The notes under the pieces: generated by a model
Databases searched by the model: none
What the model was told of the DNA's origin: nothing
What the model saw: the letters and a program-made list of their open reading frames with translations, nothing else
DNA from: Solen grandis
Taxonomy: Eukaryota > Mollusca > Bivalvia > Adapedonta > Solenidae
Assembly: GCA_021229015.1 (NCBI GenBank)
Contig: CM037783.1
Coordinates: 58,290,516 to 58,354,515 of the forward strand
Reading direction: 5' to 3'
DNA length: 64,000 bases
In this document: piece by piece, positions 1 to 11,676 of the stretch
Numbering within the stretch: position 1 is the stretch's first letter
Layout of the letters: each line of letters begins with the position of its first letter
Program-made: the position numbers and the translations under genes

Positions 1-1790
1 TTTGTTTCATAATTATTAGCAGTTTGGGGAAAAAGGCGGGAAAAAAAAAAAATTATAAAATCAAAAAAAAAACCCATTCTTCGTCATGTAGTTTAAATTT
101 TTTTTGTTTTTTTTCCTATATTTTCCCTAAAAAAAAATTTTTTAGTTTTGATTTCTTTAAAATTTTGAAATTCCCTTTTTTAAACTAAATTTTTTTTCTA
201 GTTTTTTTTTAAAATTTTTCATTTGGGCCCATAACAGAAAAAAAATTTTTAGGCTAAAAATATAAAAAAAATTTAAAATAATACAACTGACGCCCAAAAT
301 TTTTTGGGAAAAAAAATTATTTTTAAAAAAAAAAGACAAACAAATACGATATTTAAAAATGAACCTAAAGATTACAAAAGGGAGGTTTTTTTGGCATTTA
401 AAAAAACGACAAATTTAAGGGAAAAAAATGAAAAAACTTTTTTTAAAAGGGGGAATTGGAAAAGGAAAAGTTTTTTAAAAAAAGATTTAAAAAAATTTAT
501 AAAAAATTTAAAAAGAAGATTTTTTTAAAAAATTTTTAAAGGGGAAAATTGCCAAAACCCCTTTCCTTATTATTGGGAAAATTCGAAATTATGTTAAAAA
601 ACCCGGTGGAACCCTAAAATTTTCCTTATAAAATTTCCAAAAAAAATTTAAAAAAATTTTAAAATATTTTTTTTAAAATTTTTTCACAAAAAATTAAAAA
701 AAAAATTTTTTTAATTTTCCCCAAATTTTTTAAATTTTAAAAGGTTTAAAAAATTTTTCCCCGAAACCAGTTTCTTTTACTGAAAATTTAATTGTCCCAA
801 AAAAAGAATCGCTTCTAAAATTTTTAAAAGCATTTTTTTGAAAGAAAAAAAAATAACCCCCCAAATTTCACCAAGGAAGGGGAAAAGACGAATTCCTAAA
901 CCCAAACAAAAACGAAACAAAGGGGGATTTTTTTTGACGATTGAAAATTCAAAAAATTCTCTCCCCAAACAAAGAAATTTTTTTCCTTGACGAAAAATAT
1001 TCCAAATCAGGAAGGGGGAAAAAAAAATTTTTGTAAGTGCCCCTATGTCTAAGTGGATGCATTAGCCTTTTTGAGGGGGAAATGAAAAGTGTTATTCCAT
1101 TTATTCCATGTACAATAAAAATTTTCCCCCAAATAGGGGGTATTTTCATAAATACTCGGGGGAAAAAAAAAATAACTTAAATTTTGAACCCACCAATTTT
1201 TGACCCCCTTTTTAAAAACTAATGTCCCCCCCCAAAATTTTTTTTAAATTTTTGTGAATTCAAACGTACAAAATCATAATCTAAAAAAATTTCTCCTGAA
1301 AGTTGTTTCCCAAAAACCCTTTCCCCGGGAAAATCTGGGTTTGATTTTTTTCTAGAATGTTTAAAAAAGAAAAAAAAAAAAGTTTGGCCCGGCAAACTGT
1401 TCCCAAAAAATTAAAAAATTCCCCTTTTTTTAGCAGGTCAAAAGCAAATGCAATATGTTGGGCAACCCCAAAAAAAAATGTTTTAATACCCTGGAAAAGT
1501 CATAAAAAATTTTTAAAAAAATTTTTATGGGGGGCCCGCATTTTTTTCTACCGTTCTTTAACATTTTAATTTTTGAAAAACATAATTTAAATGATTTCAA
1601 AAATTTATTTATTTTTTAAAACAACTTTATCGCCTTTGCAAAGAAACCTTTTGGGCATAAACTTAGAACTGTTTTATGTTTTTCCCGAATTTTAAAATTT
1701 TTAAAATAAATTTTTACAGAAAATTTAAAAAAATTTTCCCCAAAATTTTACTTGCATAAAAGGTAAGGGTTTTTTAGGGGGGGTTTGTTT
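1..1790 (+). mobile_element. Penelope-like element copy 1, error-degraded sequence
   Basis: This segment follows, in order, the same landmarks as the clean copy at 4,004-5,305: the 5' leader, the reverse-transcriptase thumb region, then the GIY-YIG part near 1,357-1,570 and the 3' tail. Almost every short A, T, C or G run is lengthened and many bases are lost, so no frame survives. The match to clean copies shows it is the same element. The base pattern looks like uncorrected long-read error rather than natural decay, because flanking copies of the same element are clean. Both ideas remain inference. Confidence 0.7.
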
Positions 1791-4003
1791 TAGATTATTT
1801 AAAAAGATTGGGGTAAAAGGGGGAAAAAAAAAAATTATAAAATCAAAAAAAAACCCATGTCCCTTTGTCAGTAATTTACATTTGTTTTTTCAATCCATTT
1901 TCTCGTAAAAAAAAAAAATTCAGTTTTTTTTTTTTTAAAAAATTTGAAAAAATTTTTAAACCAAAATTCTTTCAGATTTAGATTAAATTTTACTTTGGGG
2001 GATAACAGAAAAAATTTCAAGGGGTAATATAAAAAAAACATACAGTAATAAAAAGCCCCCGAATTTTCTTTTTTTTAAAAAAATTATTTTAAAAAAAAAA
2101 CAAAACAAAAAATAGTTTAAAAATAAAACAAAAAATTACAAAAAAGGGGGTTTTTTTTCAATTAAAAAAAAAAAAAAAATAAAAATGCATAATGAACCTA
2201 TAGAAAACGAAAAGAATTTTAGAGTTTTTAAAAACAAATTTTAGAATGAGTTGTTCTTTTTTTAGTGAACATGCGACCCCCTGTTTTCCCCCATGTATTT
2301 CAAAATGTAATTTTTCCCGCTTAAACCCCCTGGAAAAAAATTTTTCTTTTATAAAATCCCAACAGAAAGTTTTTTTTTAAAAAAATTTTTATATATTAAA
2401 AAAAAAATATGAATTATGGAAAGTGCAACCGACTTTAAAAAAATTTTTTGGGAAAAATTTAAAATTTTTGAGAATGCATCATTGTTTCAACACTCTCATA
2501 AAAACCCAAAATTAACATTCCCCTTTTAAAGGGTAAATGCTTGAAAAAAAAAATTTTTTTATATTTTTAAATTTTTTTTTTTTTTTCAAAAAGGGGGATA
2601 CCAAAAAACAAATTTGGGTTTCCCCAATGAAAAAAAAATTTTTTTTCCTTTAAAAATTTATTTTGGGGGAAATTTTTTAAAAAAATTTTGGGGGGTTTTT
2701 GAAACCCCCCCTTCCCCATATTTTTCTTTTTCAAGGGAAAAAAAATTTTTTAAAAAGGAATTTTTTTCCCCAAAAAAAACCCTGTAAAAAAAAAACTCTG
2801 TGGGGGGTTACGATTTCTTGAGACAACTTTTTTTATTTGGGGTCTTTCCCCTTTAAGATTTGGGAAAAATTTACGACAAAAAAGAAAAAAAAATTTTCCC
2901 AATTCCCCCATTTTTTCAAAAATTTTTTAAAAAATTTTTTTAAAAAAACCCAAAATTTTTTTAAAAAAAAATTTTGGTTTTTTTTAAAAAAAAGGGAAAA
3001 ATTTTTCCTTTTTTTTAATTTTTTAACCCCAAAAATTTTTTTTTTAAAAAAAAAAACAAATTAAAAACCCAAAAAAAATAAAAAATTTCCCAAGGAAGTG
3101 AAAAGACGGAAAAATTTCCCTAAAAGCCAAGCAAAAACGATACAGGAGGATTATATCTGACGTTTGGAAATTCAAAAGCTTCTCTCCAGATCTACGAAAA
3201 TTTTTTTTTTTCAAAAACTATTCCAAATCAAAGGGTGGGCAAAAACATTTAGTAATGTTTCCCCCCCCTGTCCCCCCAAATGGGTGCAAAAGCCTTTGTT
3301 TATTTGGGAAAAAAAGTGTTATTCCCTTTATTGCTATTACAATAAAAAAATTTTAAAAAAGGCGGTATTTTACCCTAAAAAACCGGATAAAAGAAATATC
3401 TTAACTTTTTGAACTACCATTTTAGACCCTTTTTTAATACTAATGTCCCAAAATTACCTGACTATTTAGTGAATTCAAACTGTACACATCATGAATCTAA
3501 ACATTTCTCTCTGAAAGTTGTTACAGACCTAAGAGTTATCACTCTTCCCGTGTAAGATACTGGTTCGATTTTGTCTAGATATGTTACAAGAGAAAAAAAA
3601 TTGATTTGCGTTGTCATGCAGACTGTCAAACTAAGAATGTCATTTATCTTATAGCATGGTCAAAATGCAACATGCAATATGTTGGTCAGACCAAACAAGA
3701 TGTCTCAATATGCATGAACAGTCATAAGTTTGATATTCATAATTTTATGGACCCTGCATTTTCTTCTACCGTTGCTTTACATTTTAATTTAGAAAATCAT
3801 AATTTAAATGATTTCAAATTTATACCTATTTATATTGATAAACAACATTGATCGCCTTTGCAAAGAAACCTTTTGGATACATAAACTTAGAACTGTTTAT
3901 GTTCCTGAAGTTTTAAATTCTAAACTACTTTATACAGTAGATTAATATGTGTCACTTATGTCTACTTGCATAATAGGTAGTAAGTTCGAGATAAAATATT
4001 TGT
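1791..4003 (+). mobile_element. Penelope-like element copy 2 (RT remnants plus GIY-YIG endonuclease)
   Basis: This is the longest copy in the tandem array. It has the leader (1,791-2,200), an N-terminal RT part (about 2,200-2,600, corrupted), the thumb-to-linker region (3,065-3,420) and the endonuclease (3,606-3,956). Sequence quality changes from homopolymer-inflated to normal at about 3,400, inside this copy. Penelope-like elements are retroelements whose single ORF joins a telomerase-related RT to a C-terminal GIY-YIG nuclease, and they are known to occur in tandem. The copy runs directly into copy 3 at about 4,004. Confidence 0.75.
3606..3956 (+). pseudogene. GIY-YIG endonuclease domain of Penelope-like element, frameshifted
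   Basis: The domain would nick target DNA for retroelement insertion. The first 81 codons show NVIYLI (the GIY strand) and QYVGQT (the YIG strand), followed by a helix ending MNSHKFDI with the family's conserved His. A frame change near 3,849 is needed to continue into RLCKETFWIHKLRTVYVPEVLN, which matches the usual C-terminal block (E-x-x-W-I-x-x-L-x-T...P-x-x-L-N), and the frame then reaches a stop at 3,954-3,956. The catalytic Arg expected three residues before the conserved NSH is Cys here (TGC, one transition from CGC). The domain is therefore doubly disabled. There is no recognisable start codon because it is the tail of a longer polyprotein. Confidence 0.85.
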
Positions 4004-5305
4004 TTCATAGATTATTAGACAGACTGGAGATAAAGGCGAAATGGAAGAAATTATAAAATCAGAACAAACCTATGTCTTCGTCATGTAGTTTACATTTGTT
4101 TGTTTCAATCCTATATTTCTCGTAAAAAAATTATTCAGTTAGATTTCTAAATTTAGAATTCTTTTAATCTAGAATTCTTTCTAGATTTAGATTAATATTT
4201 CTACATTAGGGCGATAACAGTAGAAATATTTCAGGCGTAATATATAAACAAACGGTACAGTAATACAACTGACGCCGAATTACTTTGTAAAAAATATTAT
4301 TATAAAGAAAACAGACAAATCAAATACGATAGTAACAATGAACACTAAAGATTACAAAAGGGAGGTTTTCGGCAATTAAAAGACGACAAATATGAAAAAT
4401 GCATAACTTCAGAGTGTATGGAGGATGTAAAAAGATTAAAATTCATATCATGAATGAGATTGTTACTTTTTCAGTGAACATGCGCACACCCTGTTCCTAT
4501 GTATTGCAAAATCGTAATTTACCGCTGCTTAATCCAGGTGGACATATTGTCTCTTCATATAACTCTCCAACAGAAAGTATTTCAAAGTATATTGAAACAT
4601 TTATCGACAACTTGAATAATTTCCATCCGAATATCAATTTTACATGTACCATATCTGACCAGTCTGTCTCTTACTTGATTGTAATAGTAACAAAAGGAGA
4701 ATCGCTTCTAATTGAAACAGACATTTTTCTGAAAGAAACAAATAACCACCAATATCATCCAAGGAAGTGAAAAGACGGAATTCCATACAGCCAAGCAAAG
4801 CGATACAGGAGGATTATATCTGACGATTGGAACTTCAACGCTTCTCTCCAGCATCTACGAATTTTTTGCCTTGACAGAAACTATTCCAAATCAGAGATAG
4901 ACAAAGCATTTAGTAATGTGTCCCGTATGTCTCAAGTGGATGCATTAGCCTTTGTGACTGGTGAAATGAAAAGTGTTATTCCATTCATTGCTATGTACAA
5001 TAAAGATTTACAAAATATAGGCGGTATTTTACATAAATACTCGGACCTAAAAGCGACCCTGCATTTTCTTCTACCGTTGCTTTCCATTTTAATTTAGAAA
5101 ATCATAATTTAAATGATTTCAAATTTATGCCTATTTATATTGATAAACAACATTGATCGCCTTTGCAAAGAAACCTTTTGGATACATAAACTTAGAACTG
5201 TTTATGTTCCTGAAGTTTTAAATTCTAAACTACTTTATACAGTAGATTAATATGTATCACTTATGTCTACTTGCATAATAGGTAGTAGGTTCTAGTGATG
5301 GGTTT
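4004..5305 (+). mobile_element. Penelope-like element copy 3, internally deleted
   Basis: This copy starts with the shared leader at 4,004 and ends where the same leader restarts at 5,306. It carries the beginning of the RT (block SSYNSPTESISKYI) joined directly to the thumb block, so the palm with the catalytic Asp residues is absent. A second deletion near 5,047 removes the first half of the GIY-YIG domain: the sequence jumps from the linker to the equivalent of 3,755. The 3' tail (5,150-5,280) is nearly identical to 3,840-3,975, so this array is recent or homogenised. Confidence 0.8.
4399..4770 (+). pseudogene. Reverse transcriptase fragment of Penelope-like element
   Basis: The open frame encodes 123 residues. 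The first half has the PLE-type block (PGGHIVSSYNSPTESISKYI, where functional members usually have RPIVS..SPTE.IS). The second half has the thumb block with SVSYLIVIV (normally FLDV or FLDI) and IETDIFLKETNNHQY (normally KTDLY.KPTD.HQYL). The RT palm with its catalytic Asp residues lies between these blocks in intact elements and is missing, so this is an internal-deletion product. After the stop at 4,768 the same frame continues with readable PLE sequence (IPYSQAKRYRRI), which indicates a premature stop. It is not expected to be functional. Confidence 0.75.
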
Positions 5306-6104
5306 GTTTCATAGATTATTAGACAGATTGGAGATAAAGGCGAAATGGAAGAAATTATAAAATCAGAACAAACCTTTGTCTTCGTCATGTAGTTTACATT
5401 TGTTTGTTTCAATCCTTTATTTCTCGTAAAAAAATTATTCAGTTAGATTTCTAAATTTAGAATTCTTTTAATCTAGAATTCTTTCTAGATTTAGATTAAG
5501 ATTTCTACATTAGGGCGATAACAGTAGAAATATTTTAGGCGTAATATATAAACAAACAGTACAGTAATACAACTGACGCCGAATTACTTTGTTAAAAAGA
5601 AAACAGACAAATCAAATACGATAGTAACAATGAACACTAAAGATTACAAAAGGGAGGTTTTCGGCAATTAAAAGACGACAAATATGAAAAATGCATAACT
5701 GAACCTATAGAAACGACAAGGATTTCAGAGTGTTTAAAATTCATATCATGAATGAGATTGTTACTTTTTCAGTGAACATGCGCGCACCCTGTTCCTATGT
5801 ATTGCAAAATCGTAATTTACCGCTGCTTAATCCAGGTGGACATATTGTCTCTTCATATAACTCTCCAACAGAAAGTATTTCAAAGTATATATTAAAACAA
5901 CATATGTAATATATGTGAAAGATGCAACCGACTTTATAAATAAGTTGAGGAATATTAAATTTAAGAGTAGTGCATCATATGTAGCAACACTCTCTATATC
6001 ATTCCTATATACTAACATTCCTCATTATAACGGCATAAATGCTTGTAAGATATTTGTATATATATATTATTTTTTTTGCAACAAGGTGGATACCATAAAG
6101 TAGA
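5306..6104 (+). mobile_element. Penelope-like element copy 4, 3' truncated, with RT palm start
   Basis: This copy repeats the leader and N-terminal RT block, then keeps the stretch lost from copy 3. The reading frame at 5,915-6,103 gives KDATDFINKLRNI and LSISFLYTNIPH. The second block is RT motif A, normally LDVSSLYTNIPH; the catalytic Asp is replaced by Ser here. Similarity stops at about 6,104, where unrelated repeat sequence begins, so the 3' part is absent and the tandem array ends here. Confidence 0.75.
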
Positions 6105-7043
6105 CCTCTGGGCCGATTAGCTGTTTAATTTTCATGCTTCTAACTTATCAGTAGCCTTTGTAACATTAAATGATAGTTTTAGGACCAAAGTTTGAAACTC
6201 TGTTTTGCCACAAATTCTTAAATTTTTTGAATTTGAAAATTTGAAAGACAAGGTGCACATCTACATCATAACATACTTCTTCTGTGAAAATATCAAGATA
6301 AAACGACAAAAAATAAAGGCTCCAGAGCGCGAACAAACTTTTGATGCTGACGTCAAATCAAGTGACCCCTATGGTGGGGCCATATTTGCTCCCAGGGCCA
6401 TGATTTTTAAAAAAATTGGTAGCGATCAACTATACAACGCAGTACACCAAATATCTAAACTCCAGGCCTAACGTTTCTGAAATGAAGATTTTTCTAGATT
6501 TTCCTATATCAGCCTATGTAAAATAAAGTGACCCCTGCGGCAGGGCCAATTTTGACCCCAATGTCATGATTTATACTTTGTAGAGGTCCACTAGACAACG
6601 CTACACACCAAATATCTAAGCTCTAGGCCCTGCAGTTTTATAGAAATTTTCAAATATTGCATTTTTAAAATCTATTCTATGCCCCTGTGACCTCCTTTTT
6701 CAACCAATCTAAACAATTTGAACAATTTTAATAGAGGGCATCATAAGGATCAATCCTGTGAAATTGGGTAATAATCCATTCAGTGGTTTAGGAGATGTTA
6801 TTTAAAAGAAATTGTTGACGCTGGACCCACGCACTCACGGACGACAGACAAAAGGCGATCACAACAGGGCATGATGACCGTGAATCGCTCACCTGAGAAA
6901 TATTGCCCTCAATGCCAATTATTGTATTAGGAGTCATAGTGAATACATAATCTATGCAGAAGTACAGCAAGATCATCTAAATTCAACACAAAAACTGTAC
7001 CTGCCATCCAAACTTTGAAGGTCATTGCTCTAATAAGTCTATA
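6105..7043 (+). repeat. Diverged family A-type repeat units with a degenerate tail and a second head
   Basis: Units share the phrases AAGTGACCCCT, GGGCCAATTTTGACCCC, CATGATTTGAACAAACTTGG and ACACACCAAATATCTAA with 7,503-8,455, 29,365-30,003 and 43,100-43,900. Near 6,800-6,855 a tail-like GACGGACGACAGAC run leads to GGCGATCAC. A degenerate head with TCGCTCACCTGAG follows at about 6,860-6,900. No coding potential is seen. Confidence 0.6.
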
Positions 7044-7502
7044 AACAAGAGGGAAATGATGGCCCTAAATCGCTTACCTGAATTCAAGTGCTAGAGAGAA
7101 AAGTAAGGAAATAAATTTACACATAATAAATTATATAGTATTTAAATTTGATTAATTATTGTTCTGTTGCACAAGTTCTATTTTAGCTATTTTTAGCTAT
7201 TTTTTGCAGTATCACCCAATATCATCCTATTGAGTTTCATTAAAATCTGCTCAGCGGTTAAGGAGGAGATGTCATTTAAAGATTAGATTAAGCTCTGGCA
7301 GCCATCTTGGTTGGCAGACCAGAAAGATTTTAGCTATTTTTGCTCAGTACCACCTAAGGATCATTCCTGTAAAATTTCATCAAAATCTGCTAAGTGGTTT
7401 AGAAGAAGATGTCGTTTAACCCAAAAGTTGACGATGCATGTCGCACGATGGACGCCGTACAAAAACTGATCAAAATATCTTCGTGCTCAGGTGAGCTAAA
7501 AA
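7044..7502 (+). mobile_element. Family A short element, nested copy
   Basis: The head AACAAGAGGGAAATGATGG with CGCTTACCTGA is followed by a short core and the tail GTGCTCAGGTGAGCTAAAAA. It lies within one unit of the surrounding repeat: the bases on either side (AAGTCTAT and AATCAAGTGACC) are adjacent in other units, such as near 7,660-7,680, so those units show the empty site. Insertion was into a run of A. Confidence 0.75.
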
Positions 7503-8455
7503 TCAAGTGACCCCTAGGACGGAGCCAATTTTGACCTAAGGGCCATGATTTGATCAAAATTGGTAGATGTTCACTAGGCCATGTTACTCACCAAATATCT
7601 AAACTCTAGGCCTTGTGGTTTCTGATAAGAAGATTTTTCTAGTTCTTCCTCTATAAGTCTAAGTAAAATCAAGTGACCCCTGGGGTGGTGCGTGGTAAAT
7701 TTTACCACAGGGCCATGGTTTGAAGAAACTTCAGATTGAGGTCTACTAGGCCATGTTACACACCAAATATCTGAACTCCAGGCCGTGGTTTCTGATAAGA
7801 AGATTATCCTGGGGCGGGGCCAATTTTCCGGGCCTTTAACTGGTAGATGTTCACTAGGCCATGTTACTCACAAAATATCTAGAGCTTATGGTTTCTGAAA
7901 AGAAGATTTTTCTAGTTCTTCCTTTAGAAGTCTATGTAAAATCAAGTGACCCCTGGGGCAGGGCCAATTTTGACCCCAGGGTCATAATTTGAACAAACTT
8001 GGTAATTATCCATAAGACAATGCCACACACCAAATATCTAATCAGGCCTTGTTTTTTTTTTTTTGTAAAATCAAGTGATCCCTGGGGCGCGGCCAATTTT
8101 GACCCCAGGGTCATGATTTGCACAAACTTGGTAATGGTGCATAAGACAATGCCACACACCAAATATCTAAGCTCTAGGCCTTGCAGTTTCAGAGAAGAAG
8201 ATATTTAAAGAATTTTCTTTTAAGATTTTTTTAAGTTTTTTTTAACTCCTGTGACCCATATATGCAATGGACAGGAACTATTGAACAACTTTGGTAGAGC
8301 TTCATGTAAGGAACATCACAGGCAATTTTCATTTAATTTGGCCCAGTGGTTTCGGAGGAGATGTCATTTGAAATAATTGTGGCCGACGGACGAAGGCCAT
8401 TGATCCTAAAAGCTCACATGAGCACTACGTGCTCAAGTGAGCTGAAAAGATAACC
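7503..8455 (+). repeat. Family A-type tandem units ending in hairpin tail
   Basis: About five diverged units of roughly 150-180 bp lie here. At 8,380-8,455 they lead to GACGGACGAAGGCC and the hairpin GCTCACATGAGCAC-TAC-GTGCTCAAGTGAGC followed by TGAAAA. This is the same 3' architecture as complete family A elements. Open frames in this stretch are made of the repeat and are not genes. Confidence 0.65.
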
Positions 8456-9458
8456 CAACAAAGATGAAAAGATGATATTGTGCATTTTTAGCCAACTCCA
8501 CTATTGATTGGCAGGGATACAATTGACAACCCTGTTTAGTCATCAAGGTGTGCCAGATGCTCTTGAAATGATGAATGTACAAACGTCAAATGATCAATGG
8601 TTTTTTAAGACAACACACTCTAGCTTTTAAGCAGGAAATGACAATCAGCTGCAGCAATGGAATTCAATACACAAGGAAGTAAAAAGAATTGAGTGAAGCC
8701 CTTTCATGCATAAATGGTACACACAGAATTGAAATGTTTAGTGTATTGGTTCATTTTATGTGCGTAAAATACGCAGATATGCAGCTTATCTGTTCCTCTG
8801 GCTCACCCTGGTGAGCTAAAAGGTTACAGCCTGGACACAAATGCTTGCACAGATTTTAATGTCAACTGAGTTTGCTGTGACCCTGACCTTAAAGCTAGTA
8901 ACCTTGATTTTCCTTGTGACACATTACCTAGTCCTAGAAATAATTTACTTATTTCAAAACTTGACCATACACAACAAAATTACAGCCTTGACATGTTTTT
9001 AGTCATTTGACTGCTGTGACCTTGACCTTGAAGCAAGTGACTAGTTTTTGTTTGCAAAACATCATCTGGTCTTAGAAATCATTTGTGCTAAGTAATTTCA
9101 AAACACAAACATATACAACAAAGTTACAGCATGGACACAATAATGTCAACAGATTGCTGTGACCATGACCTTCAAGATGAAGACCTGGTTCTTATTTGTG
9201 ACAAATGGTCTTAAAATCACTAAACAAATGCAAACTAATGGAAATATAAAAATTAGGTTGAACCTGTATTAGCTGCCACCTGTAGGCAACCTGCATTTAC
9301 CAAACTGTAGCATTTTGTTATACATTTAAATTCTTTCTCTTGTTCCCTTGACTGCCCACTTAAGACAGGTTTGACTGTATTTTCAAATACTTTATTACTG
9401 CATTGTGTCATTTTTAAAACAAACTTATTAATTACTTTCATTCTTTTAATTATCTATG
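8456..9458. repeat. Unclassified AT-rich DNA and three diverged repeat units
   Basis: 8,456-8,820 holds no recognisable feature. From 8,820 to 9,240 three diverged units repeat TACAGCCTGGACACAA...TGCTGTGACC(C/T)TGACCTT, similar in kind to the family B core at 19.7-20.5 kb. 9,241-9,458 shows nothing I can assign. Confidence 0.45.
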
Positions 9459-10148
9459 TTATTTTTTTTTAATTAATTTGCTTTTATTTCTTTTGATAAA
9501 GAAATTGTAATAAGATCTTAAGAACCTTTTCATTTCATTTAAAATATCACTCTGATCTGAAATAGTACTATTGTCTTCTAATTCTAATTTAGGAATCATT
9601 TTATATAGATAATTATTTTTCTCAAGGTTACAAAAATATTTTGAAGGTTTTTCTCCATCTTCAACCCATCTAGCCTTAGATCTTAATATGTGACCTTTAA
9701 GTGAATCCTCTCTTACCTTTTGTAGTTTTTGTTTTAATTCTGATAATTTGTTTTTATTTTGATCTGTTAAATTCTTTTCAATTTCATTGATTTCTTTTAA
9801 GAGCTCTGATTCTTTATGTGCACTTACTTTCTTTTTATATGAACCATAAGATATGGATTTTCCACGTATTTCCATCAATAAAACTTCTAAAATAGTGATC
9901 ACTTATAACAAATTGTAATTCTTCATCGGTATTTGATTAATTAAAAAAGGAATTAATTTTTTCCCTTTTGTATTAAATTTATATAGTCAATATCATTCAA
10001 ATGTGCATTATTATGCTTCCAAAGACCTTTACCATGTAATATATTTGATGGGTTTAAGATGAGGGAAATTATTGAGTGATCAGATAAGTAACTTGATTCA
10101 ATATCAATTTTCTTAACAAAGGGCAGTAAGTCGTTAGTTAAAAGAAAC
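9459..10148 (-). pseudogene. L1/Tx1-type LINE ORF2 fragment: end of endonuclease and EN-RT linker
   Basis: Read on the minus strand, 10,142 down to 9,953 gives LPFVKKIDIESSYLSDHSII, which contains the SDH of the APE-type endonuclease active site, then GKGLWKHNNAHL. From 9,902 to 9,459 the next block is KGHILRSKARWVEDGEKPSKYFCNLEK, the conserved linker just before the reverse transcriptase in L1/Tx1 LINEs. The sequence stops being recognisable at 9,459 before any RT motif, so the catalytic palm is missing. A frame break lies between 9,902 and 9,960. It continues the ORF at 11,026-11,676, from which it is separated by an inserted family A element. Confidence 0.8.
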
Positions 10149-11024
10149 AAGAGGGCCAAGATGGCCCTAGATCGCTCACCTGAGAAAAGTATCATTCATT
10201 GCCTGTACAAAACAGACTGCTTTAGAATTAAGATGATGAGGTGAAACAATGTTCAGGAATTTTCTGACTCCATCCACAAAAGATATCATCATGACAAACA
10301 TTCTGCCAAAGTTTGAGGATGACTGGACCAAAAATGTTGCCCTCTGAGTATAAACAAGATTTTTCTAAGATTTGACCTATGACCTACTTTCGTCCGCCCC
10401 CCCATTTTAACTGGTTCGAGATATCATCATGACAAACAATCTGACCAAGTTTGAGGAAGATTGCATCAAAACTGTGGCCTTTAGTGTGTAAACAAGATTT
10501 TTCTAAGATTTGACCTATTGACCTACTTTTCGGTCCGGCCCGGCCCATTTTTGAACTGGTTCAAGATATCACCAAGACAAACATTCTGACCAAGTTTGAG
10601 GAAGATTGGATCAAAATTGTGGCCTCTAGTGTGTAAACAAGATTTTTTAAGATTTGACCTACTGACCTACTTTTTGATCCAACCTGACCCATTTTCGAAA
10701 GGGTTCAAGATATCATCAAGACAAACATTCTGATCAAGTTTGAGGAAGATTGGATCAAAATTGTGGCCTCTAGTGTGTAAACATCAAAATTTTAAGATTT
10801 GACCTACTGACCTACTTTTTGATCCAACCTGACCCATTTTCGAAAGGGTTCAAGATATCATCAAGACAAACATTCTGATCAAGTTTGAGGAAGATTGGAT
10901 CAAAATTGTGGCCTCTAGTGTGTAAACATCAAAATTGTTGACGGACGACGGACGATTGACGACGGACGACGGACAATCAAGTATCCCAAAAGCTCACCCT
11001 GAGCTATGCTCAGGTGAGCTAAAA
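10145..11024 (+). mobile_element. Family A short element inserted in LINE endonuclease
   Basis: The head is AAACAAGAGGGCCAAGATGG with TCGCTCACCTGAG. The core has about five units of roughly 110-130 bp (phrases TTTGAGGAAGATTGG and TGTGGCCTCTAGTGTGTAAAC). A GACGGACGACGG run follows, and the tail is GCTCACCCTGAGC-TAT-GCTCAGGTGAGCTAAAAA. The LINE protein reads into both sides (RLDF on one side, LLTNDLLPF on the other), so the insertion boundaries are fixed to within a few A residues. Confidence 0.85.
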
Positions 11025-11025
11025 A

Positions 11026-11676
11026 TCAAGTCTTGCTTGTTTTAAAGGATGTATTTGTCTGCATGTGTATCTCTTTCTATCTGGATAGTTTTCTCTGAAC
11101 GGGTCTAACATTTGCCTTTCATGGATTTTGTCTATTAATAATGATCTAGCCTTGATGTTATTTATATGTTTGTAGTTTGAGTAATCTAGAGAAGGATCAA
11201 GAACTAAATTAAAGTCACCACACATAATACAAGATTCATTACCTATATCATTAAATGTCTGAAACATCTTTTCATAAAAAGCTGGATTATCTAAATTTGG
11301 TCCATACAGGGAGACTAAAGTATAACGCTGTGAATTAATTGTAACATCCAATGCAAGAAAGTTACCATCATTATCATTTATACTATTATGAATACAATTT
11401 TCTATATTCTTATTAAATAAAATAGCTACACCTCTTGCATTTGAACATTGAACATGAAAAACTAAAATAACAATTTCCATTCCACTGAGCATATATCATC
11501 TTTTCTTGTTCTCTTGTAAAATGTGTGTCTTGCAAACAATATATATCATAATTCTTTTCTTTTAAAAAATTGAACACATCAATTCTCTTTTTTGTGCCGT
11601 TCAGACCCCGGCAATTTAATGACAATATTTTTACCTCACCCATTATCCCAAAATTGTTTTTCAGAGAACCATACAT
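11026..11676 (-). pseudogene. L1/Tx1-type LINE endonuclease domain, 5' part
   Basis: On the minus strand the start at 11,640 (MGEVKILSLNCRGLNG) carries the first APE-endonuclease motif, with the Asn residue that helps bind the metal. CLQDTHFT follows, where the usual catalytic Glu of QETH is Asp. After a frameshift near 11,470 come NARGVAILFNK, the YGPN block and CGDFNLVLDPSLD, the motif with the Asp-Asn pair. It ends at QARLDF, where the family A element has inserted. The domain nicks target DNA in target-primed reverse transcription. The frameshift, E-to-D change and insertion make it non-functional. Upstream LINE parts (ORF1) are not recognisable. Confidence 0.85.

Noticed and set aside
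777..1569. Small ORFs in the corrupted sequence
   Set aside because: They arise from homopolymer runs in error-degraded copies of a Penelope-like element.
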